Source: JAKAGZ01 sp964412105 (GTDB lineage Bacteria; Bacteroidota; Ignavibacteria; Ignavibacteriales; Ignavibacteriaceae). From it: a DNA stretch of 16,297 nt. How positions within the stretch are numbered: position 1 is the stretch's first letter; the number at the start of each line of letters is the position of its first letter. Positions 1 to 7,707 of the stretch are shown in pieces. Under the pieces are notes generated by a model that worked only from the letters and a program-made list of their open reading frames with translations, was not told the DNA's origin and did no database searches. The DNA lies in NCBI GenBank assembly GCA_964412105.1, contig CAYPNM010000059.1:1-16297 (forward strand). The letters run 5' to 3'. Both the position numbers and the translations under genes were made by a program.

Positions 1-1193
1 ACATTTTCGGATATATCAAAAATATCTTCTACTTTACCCTTGAAAGTTTTTGCCCAGAGCTGTTTGTTGTTGTTTAAGTCTATTCTTTGAGCAGAGATTC
101 TGAGGCTATCCTGAAATTTTCTTACACTTCCAGTTGTAATGTATCTTGCTCCAAGTTCCTTCCCAATTCTGTTTATGTCTTTATTTGTCCCCTTAAATTG
201 CATCGAAGATGTTCGTGGAATTACTGTCATGCCTTTTAAGCCAGTGAGATTACCAATTATTTCTTCTGTCAAGCCATCAGAGAAATATTCGATTTCTTTG
301 TCTGAACTCATGTTCTCAAAAGGAAGTACAGCTATAGATTTATTATTTTCTTTAGTGTCGTGCGATTGAGCTTTTATATCTTTAGTTTCTTTTAAATCAG
401 CCAAGAATTCTTCAATCTTTTGATATCTTTTATCACGATCCTTTGTGAGCAACTTTTCAATCAAATGCTGAAACTTTACAGGCAAATCTTTACTGATTGA
501 AATTATCGGTTCCGGTTCAACATTGAGAATAGAATAAATAATTGCCTGATCGAATTCTCCTTTAAAAGGAAGATCGCCAGTCAGCATCTCATAAAAGATC
601 ACGCCCATAGACCAAATGTCTGTCCTTGTGTCAACTTTTTCTCCACGAGCCTGCTCGGGAGACATATAAGCCGTAGTACCAAGTGTTGTACCAAATCTAG
701 TTATTTGAGATGTGCCACCGATTTTAGCAAGACCGAAATCCATTATCTTTATCAGGCCGGATTTCGTTATCATTATGTTTGCACTTTTAATATCTCGATG
801 AATTATTCCTTTTTGGTGAGCCGCGCTCAAGCCACTAGCTATTTGTTCAATTATATTCCGAGCTTCATCCAGATTCGGTCTTTCTTTTTTTATTTTTTCT
901 TTTAGTTCAATCCCGTTTATAAATTCCATTGCAATAAATACATCCTTGCCTGTTTCCTCAATGGAATAAATTGTTGCAATGTTAGGATGATTAAGAGCCG
1001 CTGCTGCCTGCGCCTCGATTTCGAATCTTTGTCTTTCTTCTGCATCCGAGGAAATATTGTAAGGAAGGAATTTAATTGCTACTTCACGTTTAAGCTTAGA
1101 ATCTTCTGCCTTATAAACAACACCCATGCCACCCTGGCCAAGTTTGTCCAATACTTTATAGTGCAAAAGAGTCTGACCTATTAAATCATTCAC
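1..1193 (-). CDS. Ser/Thr protein kinase with TolB-like domain (partial, 3' end outside window)
   Basis: About 397 codons are visible; the C-terminus lies beyond the left edge. The N-terminal half is a Hanks-type kinase: Gly-rich loop LGQGGMGVVY (19-28), catalytic Lys41 in AIKF, HRDIKSAN (132-139, Asp134), DFG (152-154), SPE (178-180) and the conserved TDIWSMG segment. All catalytic residues are present, so it should phosphorylate Ser/Thr. A short linker (about 270-285) leads directly into a TolB-like/FlgO-like domain starting SIAVLPFENMS (286 onward). No transmembrane helix lies between the two domains, unlike the paralogue at 13420-16143, so the visible part looks cytosolic. TPRs usually follow in this architecture but are not visible here. 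The start is a GTG: AGAGG sits 6 nt upstream, and the nearby ATG at 1189 is out of frame and hits a stop after two codons. Targets are unknown. Confidence 0.93.
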   Translation of the reverse strand, partial: MNDLIGQTLLHYKVLDKLGQGGMGVVYKAEDSKLKREVAIKFLPYNISSDAEERQRFEIEAQAAAALNHPNIATIYSIEETGKDVFIAMEFINGIELKEKIKKERPNLDEARNIIEQIASGLSAAHQKGIIHRDIKSANIMITKSGLIKIMDFGLAKIGGTSQITRFGTTLGTTAYMSPEQARGEKVDTRTDIWSMGVIFYEMLTGDLPFKGEFDQAIIYSILNVEPEPIISISKDLPVKFQHLIEKLLTKDRDKRYQKIEEFLADLKETKDIKAQSHDTKENNKSIAVLPFENMSSDKEIEYFSDGLTEEIIGNLTGLKGMTVIPRTSSMQFKGTNKDINRIGKELGARYITTGSVRKFQDSLRISAQRIDLNNNKQLWAKTFKGKVEDIFDISEN

Positions 1194-1199
1194 ACTTAA

Positions 1200-1204
1200 C
1201 CTCT
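1200..1204 (-). promoter_or_regulatory. Ribosome binding site deciding a GTG start
   Basis: Read on the minus strand, AGAGG is followed by the 6-nt spacer TTAAGT and then GTG at 1193. This supports GTG as the kinase start. The more obvious ATG at 1189-1187 opens a frame that stops after two codons. Confidence 0.6.
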
Positions 1205-1259
1205 AAAAAATTCATTTAAACTATATAATAACGATAGGAAGTAAGGCGTCCCAGAAAAT

Positions 1260-1289
1260 TTATATTCCTTCTATTCTAAAGGAATATAA
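1260..1289. repeat. Inverted repeat upstream of the kinase gene
   Basis: Perfect 11-bp arms (1260-1270 and 1279-1289, core TATATTCCTT/AAGGAATATA) enclose an 8-nt loop. It lies 66 bp upstream of the kinase GTG start, in the 210-bp gap after the PrsW gene. On the minus strand it is followed only by AATTTTC, a poor T-tract, so it could be an operator, a 5'-UTR hairpin or a weak terminator. The sequence does not decide. Confidence 0.45.
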
Positions 1290-1320
1290 TGATAATAATT
1301 AGAAATTAATCAAAAATCAC

Positions 1321-1346
1321 CAGGTAAAAAACAGTTTTTATACCTG
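1321..1346 (-). terminator. Possible rho-independent terminator of the PrsW gene
   Basis: On the minus strand CAGGTA pairs with TACCTG, then after one mismatch four A-T pairs close a 4-nt loop. GTGATTTTTG follows. It begins 57 nt past the PrsW stop codon. The inner stem is weak and the T-tract is not immediate, so this is a tentative call. Confidence 0.4.
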
Positions 1347-1403
1347 AATTGCCCTAAATTTACAAAAAAAGCGCATTTTATCAAATAATTGTGAAATTTA
1401 GGT

Positions 1404-2435
1404 CTATTTAAGCATATATATCTGCCATAAATCCCTAGTAGAATTTGGCAGCATTGGTGTAATAGCACGTTTTCCTATTGGCCCAATGCTTTTTTCGAGG
1501 TATTTAATTTCTTTTAATTTATCCTTTGTTTCCCCGTCGATAACAACCGGAACTCCAGCTTGTTTCATAAGAAGTGCCCCTTTAGCCTGAATGGATAATT
1601 CAATGTTGTTTTTAACATAGCAGAGCATATCCGCGATTACGGGTCCGGTAAAATTTTTTTCGAGTGAGGAAAGATATACTCCCACATGTGTTGAAGATAG
1701 TTTTCCTTCATTTATTTGTTCAAGAAGCTCAACATCCGTATCCATACCTGTTTCCATCCATTCCTTTAATGTATGTTCGCTTCTGTTAAATACAAACGCA
1801 ATGATCATTGGAAGAAGGATCAATTGCAAAAGAGTTATAATGATGGGATCCAGAACAAAATGATTAAAAAATGAATGAAGACCATATGCAAATATAAGTC
1901 CCGGAAAAAGATTATAAAGTATTACAAATAAAAATCCAGGAATTATTTGGTACAATTTAAATTCATTTTTACGATCCATTATATTTTTGGTGATTATCGC
2001 AAAAATGGCTATAGTGCCTCCGTGCATTACCGCAGTTCCGCAGCCTCTAATAAACCAGATAATTAAATTCGATTCGTTCAAAGCATTTAGATAATAGATA
2101 TTTTCAACTATGGCAAACCCGGTGCCTATTGCAAAGCCATAAATTGCCGCATCAATCATAAAACCTACTTTGCCTTTTGCAAGTAAATATATTATGAATG
2201 AGGCTTTAAGTGATTCTTCAATAACCGGAGAGATGTACATGGTATAAGTAGTAAGCTTAACAGGCTCGGTCTTCAATAGATAAGTATTAATAAAATAGCT
2301 CACAACCGCAGCGATTATTCCCGCAATGATTGTCTGTACAACCAAAGAAATCTTAACCAGTTTAAAACTATCCATATATATAAGCAATACCAGAAATACG
2401 ATAACCGGCAAAATGCTTATAGCAATTCTCGCCAT
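1404..2435 (-). CDS. prsW: PrsW-family intramembrane protease
   Basis: 343 residues with several hydrophobic membrane segments over residues 1-215 and a soluble C-terminal part of about 125 residues. The PrsW family (peptidase M82, CPBP-like fold) is marked by a Glu-Glu pair, a later Glu and His residues inside membrane helices. Here these appear as EESLK (Glu73-Glu74), GFAIVEN (Glu111), MHGG (His138) and LHSFFNH (His187, His192). In Bacillus subtilis PrsW makes the first cut in the anti-sigma factor RsiW. Only 6 nt separate its ATG from the stop of the upstream metalloprotease gene and there is no clear Shine-Dalgarno, so the two are probably co-transcribed and translationally coupled. Its nearness to an ECF sigma/anti-sigma pair (6945-8241) makes that anti-sigma factor a candidate substrate, by inference only. 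The C-terminal domain function is unknown. Other CPBP-type membrane proteases are the main alternative. Confidence 0.85.
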   Translation of the reverse strand: MARIAISILPVIVFLVLLIYMDSFKLVKISLVVQTIIAGIIAAVVSYFINTYLLKTEPVKLTTYTMYISPVIEESLKASFIIYLLAKGKVGFMIDAAIYGFAIGTGFAIVENIYYLNALNESNLIIWFIRGCGTAVMHGGTIAIFAIITKNIMDRKNEFKLYQIIPGFLFVILYNLFPGLIFAYGLHSFFNHFVLDPIIITLLQLILLPMIIAFVFNRSEHTLKEWMETGMDTDVELLEQINEGKLSSTHVGVYLSSLEKNFTGPVIADMLCYVKNNIELSIQAKGALLMKQAGVPVVIDGETKDKLKEIKYLEKSIGPIGKRAITPMLPNSTRDLWQIYMLK

Positions 2436-2441
2436 TTAAGT

Positions 2442-5408
2442 TTACAGTATTTTAAGTGAAAACATAAGTTCGTCTGTCATTCTCTGGTCTCTTTCCACTG
2501 CGGCTGCATAACCAACAGAAAAAGTCATTTTGAGATTGAAGAGCAAAATCATTCTGAAATCAACCTGAGCCCCAACATCGTAAACAGAACGGCGAAATTG
2601 TTTTGAATCAAAATTTGTTACTAACGCCGTAGAGAAAAGAGATACACGGGCGTAATTTACAAATAATGAAGTAAATCCAAAATTGCCAAATCTTAAGGGT
2701 GGCAGATTCCATTCAAACATTAATTTTCCATAGGTTGTTCCGCCTATTGCGTTGAGTTCCACTCCCGGGAAACTGTAATATTCTCTGTACCTTTTTTCGG
2801 TCTGGGCATCAATATAATTATTTCCAAATCCTCCGAAATAGAAGTTGCTAAAGGGATCATTTCTGTCTCCGTGCGAATAAGCATAACCGGCAGAGGTTCT
2901 AAACCAAATGGATGAATGATTTATAGGGAGTGAAAAACCAAGGTCCAGATCATTATGAATATGAGGATAAACATCCTTTATTACGACGTTATTACTTTCG
3001 CTGATCTTCCAGATGTACCCTTTTTCGTAATCAACAGCACCAAGAGATGCTTCTTCGTGTTTGTAACTAAATGATCCACCAAAGTTGTACAATTTGTTGT
3101 ATGTAGCTAATACATTTTGATATGATGGCAAAGTCTGCAGATTTCCGTAATAATTGGCGAAAAGAGTATAATCCATCATTCTCGGGGTATCGTAAATAAG
3201 ATTTTTGTGGTAACTCAAGCCGAGAGAATATCCCTTACGACTAGATTTTGTCGGTCCAAAGAGATCGTAAAAATCAGCCCTGTTTAATGTGTACTCAAAT
3301 TTCCAGTTAAGATATGAATAGTTAAAATCAAGGTGCAACCTTTCATCCTTTGGAAGGTGATTATACGGGCTATATGAGGCTGTCAGATCAGCAGCTTGAA
3401 AACCAATCAGATCAGACAGATTAAATCGCATGCCATACGCAAAATAGTCCTTATAGCCCTGCACGACAGGATAAAACGAGTTGATACCAAAATGCCTGAA
3501 TACGCTATAATCTTCCATTCCGGTAATTACTGTGTCTGTATTAATAACAGATGGTGGCGGTGCAATCCATTTTTTTACAATTGGATATTTGTCGACAATC
3601 TCGGTGCCTAGAAAACTTATTGGTTTTACATTTGTTAACGGATTATTCGGAATCATTACCGGCAAAAATCCATCCGTAGTGAATTTTAATGCAAGAAGAG
3701 AATCATTCGAAACCGGGAGAGGCCTGAATAGACCGGTTTCGGTATTACTCAAAATGCTTATGTCATTTGTTTTAAGGTTATACCTATAAATGTTGGAGAC
3801 ACCGTTATAATAAGAAGAACCATATAGATATTTTCCGTCTTCAGAAAATATGAAATTTGAAGGTGTAGAATTTTCGAAATCAAACAGTGTGTCATATGAA
3901 GCCTTACCATTCATTAGACTATCAATGCTCATTTTAATTAATAACTGCTGACCACTTATCTCCGCAAGGGCACCTGAAATAGTTTTGCCATCTTTTGATA
4001 TATCGATATTATACATATCCTGTCCGTAAGGCCACAAATGAATCTCGTTCCATTCAGTATAGGGGTATGGTATCCTTACCAAAGTTGAAAATCCGTTATC
4101 GTGTCTGATTCCCCATAAGGATTTATCCGCCTGATCAAACGCAAGATCGCCAATTCTCTGTTCGTGTAAAAGTTCTTTTGATTCTCCGGTCTTGATGTTA
4201 AGAGAATATATACTGCGCCAATCGTTGTTATCATTTGTATAAAATAAAGTACCTGAAGATGGATCGTATGATAATGAACTTACATAATACAATGCCGCTC
4301 CTTTTATATCATGAAGTCTAGTAATATCTCCGGTTCTAGTATCAATCTCGGCAATCTGCGCAACCTGGCCCGGGAAATCAATCGCGGCATAAATTTTGTG
4401 ATTGGTTGAATCATAAAATTCTCGCGACATTCCGCCAAGAGGTTTACTTATAGGTCGGTAAGGAGTAATAGGATATATTCTTAATGTGTCAATATTTTTT
4501 CTTTGGAATTCATTTTCAAATTTTATCCATTCATCCCACGTATTTGATAAAGAAAGATGATAAACATCATTGAACGCCGAAGCAAAATAAGCGCTGCTTC
4601 CTTCGTGCCGTGAAGTCCATTCAATTAATTTTTCGGGTCCGTATTTAAGAGCAAGATAGCTCATAAATCTTGTTCCATAAAGATATGAGTTAGCTCCGAC
4701 CTGGAAATCCGTCTGAGTACCTTCAGATTCGAAAGCCAGCATATCATAGATCGGCTTTTTTTCAAGGACCATAGTTCTGAAAACCATTTCATCATACCCG
4801 CCCTGAGCTCTTCCGATGCCTCCGGCCAACCAGGTTTCCAGAAAAACAGCAATGCCTTCCTTCCACCATCGCGGAGTAGCCTCCCTTGGAGCAGTCAGAT
4901 AATAGTAAAGTATTGTAACAGGATTGTCAGAATTCTCTTTAACCTTTCCTCCAAAAATTGTTCGGAAAAATCTATCCATGGAAGTTGATTGATCAAGAGT
5001 TATGAGATGTACAAGCTCATGATTGAAGGTTGTGTTTATTCTTTCATTTGCCGGAGCTGTTTCGTATTGATAATCCAGCGGAGCAATTAAAAGGGAAATA
5101 TGATTTTTCGGAACAACACCTGTACCTGCGTTACCAAAGTCACTTAAATCATACATCAATAATGTAGTTTTTTCATCGGTGTGATAATTATATAGTTTTG
5201 AATCCGTATTAAATGCATTCTCATAACACTGAATTACATAATTTACGAGATATTTACTTGCCCCACCATCATATATTAATCTCATATTTTTAGTGTCTAT
5301 TTCTTTAAGCTGTGCAGAAATTTTAACAGGGGAGAGAGCGGATATTATTACAAAAGCATAAATTATGATGGGAATGTTTTTAAGAAAGGCCCTCGAATTA
5401 AATGCCAT
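2442..5408 (-). CDS. Secreted zinc metalloprotease / beta-propeller / outer-membrane barrel protein
   Basis: 988 residues. A signal peptide (about 1-33, ending ISAQ) directs export. Residues ~40-310 form a gluzincin-like peptidase domain: HELVH (130-134) gives two zinc His and catalytic Glu131, and WWKEGIAVFLET supplies the likely third ligand Glu184. The later segment SYLYGTRFMSYLALKYG (241-257) resembles peptidase-MA-like proteins. Residues ~320-605 contain repeated strand patterns with Asp-rich turns and 'SxDGKxI/L' motifs of a WD40/TolB-like propeller. From ~650 to the end, alternating aromatic strands resemble a surface-antigen-type outer-membrane barrel. The protein is probably anchored in the outer membrane; substrate and side of exposure are unknown. 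The start has AGGA 6 nt upstream. A terminator hairpin lies only 27 nt before the start codon, and PrsW follows after 6 nt. Confidence 0.85.
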   Translation of the reverse strand: MAFNSRAFLKNIPIIIYAFVIISALSPVKISAQLKEIDTKNMRLIYDGGASKYLVNYVIQCYENAFNTDSKLYNYHTDEKTTLLMYDLSDFGNAGTGVVPKNHISLLIAPLDYQYETAPANERINTTFNHELVHLITLDQSTSMDRFFRTIFGGKVKENSDNPVTILYYYLTAPREATPRWWKEGIAVFLETWLAGGIGRAQGGYDEMVFRTMVLEKKPIYDMLAFESEGTQTDFQVGANSYLYGTRFMSYLALKYGPEKLIEWTSRHEGSSAYFASAFNDVYHLSLSNTWDEWIKFENEFQRKNIDTLRIYPITPYRPISKPLGGMSREFYDSTNHKIYAAIDFPGQVAQIAEIDTRTGDITRLHDIKGAALYYVSSLSYDPSSGTLFYTNDNNDWRSIYSLNIKTGESKELLHEQRIGDLAFDQADKSLWGIRHDNGFSTLVRIPYPYTEWNEIHLWPYGQDMYNIDISKDGKTISGALAEISGQQLLIKMSIDSLMNGKASYDTLFDFENSTPSNFIFSEDGKYLYGSSYYNGVSNIYRYNLKTNDISILSNTETGLFRPLPVSNDSLLALKFTTDGFLPVMIPNNPLTNVKPISFLGTEIVDKYPIVKKWIAPPPSVINTDTVITGMEDYSVFRHFGINSFYPVVQGYKDYFAYGMRFNLSDLIGFQAADLTASYSPYNHLPKDERLHLDFNYSYLNWKFEYTLNRADFYDLFGPTKSSRKGYSLGLSYHKNLIYDTPRMMDYTLFANYYGNLQTLPSYQNVLATYNKLYNFGGSFSYKHEEASLGAVDYEKGYIWKISESNNVVIKDVYPHIHNDLDLGFSLPINHSSIWFRTSAGYAYSHGDRNDPFSNFYFGGFGNNYIDAQTEKRYREYYSFPGVELNAIGGTTYGKLMFEWNLPPLRFGNFGFTSLFVNYARVSLFSTALVTNFDSKQFRRSVYDVGAQVDFRMILLFNLKMTFSVGYAAAVERDQRMTDELMFSLKIL

Positions 5409-5427
5409 AATCCATCCTTTGTTTTAA

Positions 5428-5467
5428 AATATTAAAAGGAGAGATTACGGGATTGTAATCTCTCCTT
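5428..5467 (-). terminator. Strong rho-independent terminator after the nonapeptide-repeat gene
   Basis: A perfect 13-bp stem (5455-5467 with 5436-5448) closes a 6-nt loop. On the minus strand it is followed by TTTTAATATTTT. It begins 26 nt past the stop codon of the repeat protein and ends 27 nt before the metalloprotease start codon. It should end most transcripts of the repeat gene, and read-through would feed the protease/PrsW pair. Confidence 0.85.
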
Positions 5468-5493
5468 GATAAGGAAGTTATTTAAAGGAAACT

Positions 5494-6792
5494 TTACTTG
5501 TCCATGTTCGTGCTATTTCTATGAGTGTCGCTTTCAATTGCATTTCTAAAAGCATCATTACCAAGTGCGTTTCTCAGAGCATCATTTGATAATGCATTTC
5601 TAAATCCTTCACTTGAAAGAGCATTTCTAAAAGCTGCACTACTTAGAGCATTTCTAAATCCTTCATTTGACAATGCATTTTTAAAAGCATCACTTGAAAG
5701 AGCATTTCTTAAAGCGTCGTTTGAAATTGCATTTCTAAAAGCATCATTTGAAAGAGCATTTCTTAAAGCATCGTTGCTAATTGCATTTCTGAAAGCATCA
5801 CTTTCCAGCGCATTTCTAAAAGCGTCGCTTGAAATTGCATTTCTAAAAGCATCATTTGAAAGAGCATTTCTCATAGCTGAACTGCTAACGACATTTCTCA
5901 TAGCATCGCTTGAGAGAGCATTTCTTAAAGCATCATTTGAAAGAGCGTTCCTGAAAGCATCGCTAGTTAAAATATTTCTAAATGCCTGGCTGTTAACTGC
6001 ATTCTTAAAGGCATCTGTTGACATCAAATTTCTAAATGCGTCACTGTTCAAAGCCTGCCTGAAATTATTTCCGGCCAGTTCATTTCTCAAAGCATCATTT
6101 GAAAGAGCATTTCTCAAAGCGTCACTGGAAATTGCGTTTCTGAAAGCATCAGTACTAACAACATTTCTAAATGCTTCGTTGCCCAGCGCATTTCTCAGAG
6201 CATCATTAGAAATAGCTGTTTTGAAAGCATCGCTTCCAAGAGCATTTCTCATAGCATCATTAGAAAGAGCATTTCTCATTGCATCGCTGGAAATTGCATT
6301 TCTAAAGCCGGCATTATTAACGGCATTTTTAAATGCGTCGCTTGTTACCATGTTTCTCATAGCATCATTAGAAAGAGCATTTCTCATTGCATCATTTGAA
6401 AGAGCATTTCTCAGAGCATCATTTGAGATGATGTTTCTGAAAGCGTCACTGGAAATCGCATTTCTAAAAGCTGCACTACTTAATGCATTTCTAAAGCTTT
6501 CATCATTCATTGCCAGTCTGAAATTAGGATCGTTAACCAGCTTCTGGATTTTATCATTCTGGAGCAGTTTGGCAACCTGATCATCAGAAACGACTACATC
6601 TTTGGATGTTATTTGTTCTGCCTGATATTTATTGGCTTTTTCAACTCCGCCGATTGTACCTGACATATCAGTATTATTTGCAGGCCAGGGATAAAATATT
6701 CCAAAATATACTGCCAGAATAACAACAATAGCAGAAGCACCCATCAATACCTTTGTTCTCTTATTAACCTGCTTTCTATTATTATCTGTCAT
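5494..6792 (-). CDS. Membrane-anchored protein with 40 tandem nonapeptide repeats
   Basis: 432 residues; I do not recognise the family. Residues 1-14 are basic (RKQ, KRTK), followed by one TM helix (about 15-34). By the positive-inside rule the rest lies in the periplasm. After a linker (35-68), residues 69-428 are exactly 40 units of 9 residues with no insertion, ending in NMDK. The consensus is S-(N/S)-D-A-(F/L/M)-R-N-A-(L/I). The first three units (SDDQVAKLL, QNDKIQKLV, NDPNFRLAM) and the last (ESDTHRNST) are degenerate; the central ones are near identical. There is no Cys, and Pro appears only in unit 3 within the array. A clear ribosome site (GGAGG, 6 nt spacer) precedes the ATG. A predicted ECF promoter lies 62-88 nt upstream and a strong terminator follows, so it is probably its own transcription unit. 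A structural, spacer or sensing role in the envelope is possible. Confidence 0.9.
   Translation of the reverse strand: MTDNNRKQVNKRTKVLMGASAIVVILAVYFGIFYPWPANNTDMSGTIGGVEKANKYQAEQITSKDVVVSDDQVAKLLQNDKIQKLVNDPNFRLAMNDESFRNALSSAAFRNAISSDAFRNIISNDALRNALSNDAMRNALSNDAMRNMVTSDAFKNAVNNAGFRNAISSDAMRNALSNDAMRNALGSDAFKTAISNDALRNALGNEAFRNVVSTDAFRNAISSDALRNALSNDALRNELAGNNFRQALNSDAFRNLMSTDAFKNAVNSQAFRNILTSDAFRNALSNDALRNALSSDAMRNVVSSSAMRNALSNDAFRNAISSDAFRNALESDAFRNAISNDALRNALSNDAFRNAISNDALRNALSSDAFKNALSNEGFRNALSSAAFRNALSSEGFRNALSNDALRNALGNDAFRNAIESDTHRNSTNMDK
5509..6588 (-). repeat. Array of 40 x 27-bp in-frame coding repeats
   Basis: Each 27-bp unit encodes one nonapeptide of the repeat protein. On the plus strand a common unit reads close to GCATTTCTAAAAGCATCATT plus TGAAAGA. 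Units are contiguous with no spacers, and much of the variation is synonymous (for example GCATCA/GCGTCG, TTTGAA/CTTGAA). This suggests past tandem expansion followed by selection on the protein. Confidence 0.95.
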
Positions 6793-6853
6793 TATACACC
6801 TCCCAATTATTAATTATTAAAAAGTTCGTTATTTCTTAGGCATTTAATTCAAG

Positions 6854-6888
6854 TACAATCCTAATAGGAAAAAGTTGGTAAAAATTTT
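6854..6888 (-). promoter_or_regulatory. Predicted ECF sigma promoter for the nonapeptide-repeat gene
   Basis: On the minus strand an AT-rich upstream tract leads to ACCAACTTTTTCC, containing the AAC core typical of ECF -35 elements. It ends 7 nt before TTGTA (6858-6854) as the -10 box, with AAC and TTGTA 15 nt apart. The block 6866-6888 matches 8261-8283, upstream of the ECF sigma gene, at 22 of 23 positions, with identical spacing to the same TTGTA. The expected transcript starts near 6846-6848, giving a leader of about 55 nt. Confidence 0.75.
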
Positions 6889-6932
6889 GCTTTATATTAA
6901 AATAATTTCAAAATATTGCCTGTAAAAAGAGC

Positions 6933-6950
6933 CAATAATGATCCTTATTG
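6933..6950 (-). terminator. Weak hairpin at the end of the anti-sigma gene
   Basis: CAATAA/TTATTG arms (6 bp, AT-only but for one pair) around a 6-nt loop overlap the anti-sigma stop codon. On the minus strand GCTCTTTTTA follows. It could terminate the sigma/anti-sigma transcript inefficiently; the stem is too weak to be sure. Confidence 0.3.
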
Positions 6951-7706
6951 TTTTATTGTCAACTTATGTTCAAATAATGTATTTCCCGATCTGAGGATTT
7001 TAATTTTTACAGTTACCGGGTCAGGACTGTTTCGTGTAAATAATAAGCTGTATTTCTGGGATCCGGAGGAATTGGTTGTTTTAATAGAGTTTTGTTCTTT
7101 GGATAATTCAATGTTTTTAGCGACGCCCATTCTCACCTTCTGGAATTTAACAGCAGCGGGGTAGGAAATAACTACATCAAAGCCTTCTCTCGAAGTAAGA
7201 TCCAGGTCAAACCAAAAATCCTTATTGATTCCTTTTATTTCAATATTTCCGGAAATATCTGATAAATTCAACGGCAGTTCAGAGATAGTGCTTGTACCAT
7301 CATTATTAATTCCAATTGTCCCATATACGTCATTAATATTTAAGCTGTTTGAATTATTAACCAATAGGGCATATATGATAATTCCGATTATCAGACCGAA
7401 TGCAAAAGTGTAAGCAATCTTGAGTTTAGGTGAAAATAAGAAATCCCAGGGATAATGCTTTTTACTTTTTGGTGAATATCTATTGAAATTTATTGAATTA
7501 ATGATTTGCTTTTTGAGGTTTTCTGAGGGTTCATGATCAGGCAGTCTATCCAAGTAATCATTTGTCAGTTGTAAATCATTAAAATAATCCCTGGCAGCTT
7601 TATTAGCCTGCAGGAATTTTTCCAGTTCAGCACTTTCATCGGGGGTGGTCATATGATCAATCTCTTTATTGATCAATTCTATGTGTTTTTTATCTATTGT
7701 TTGCAT
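6945..7706 (-). CDS. Membrane-spanning anti-sigma factor
   Basis: 253 residues. The cytosolic N-terminus (about 8-75) is helical and resembles anti-sigma domains: HIELINKEIDHMTTPDESAE followed by a LEKFLQAN-type helix and a DRLPDHEPSENLKKQI segment. The Cys/His residues of zinc-binding ZAS domains are absent. One TM helix spans about 96-116. The remaining ~135 residues are periplasmic, strand-rich, without Cys, and not recognised; they may sense envelope state or bind a partner. The ATG begins one base after the sigma-factor stop codon (TAATATG), so the two are translationally coupled, the classic arrangement for an ECF sigma and its inhibitor. It probably holds the sigma factor at the inner membrane until inactivated, possibly by proteolysis. 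Identification relies on position, topology and the N-terminal pattern more than on a signature motif. Confidence 0.75.
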   Translation of the reverse strand: MQTIDKKHIELINKEIDHMTTPDESAELEKFLQANKAARDYFNDLQLTNDYLDRLPDHEPSENLKKQIINSINFNRYSPKSKKHYPWDFLFSPKLKIAYTFAFGLIIGIIIYALLVNNSNSLNINDVYGTIGINNDGTSTISELPLNLSDISGNIEIKGINKDFWFDLDLTSREGFDVVISYPAAVKFQKVRMGVAKNIELSKEQNSIKTTNSSGSQKYSLLFTRNSPDPVTVKIKILRSGNTLFEHKLTIKQ

Positions 7707-7707
7707 A

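Noticed and set aside
3396..3789. Two plus-strand ORFs (71 and 85 codons) inside the metalloprotease gene
   Set aside because: They lie antisense to a well-supported coding region and show no domain-like composition or start signals.
5525..6580. Long plus-strand open frame of 351 codons opposite the repeat gene
   Set aside because: It is the antisense of the 27-bp repeats: the period is a multiple of 3, so a stop-free antisense unit stays open throughout. The Leu/Phe-rich product has no plausible start signal, and the minus-strand reading has a TM anchor, ribosome site, promoter and terminator.
5509..6588. CRISPR-like appearance of evenly spaced short repeats
   Set aside because: Units are contiguous, with no unique spacers, no cas genes are nearby, and all units are in frame within one ORF.
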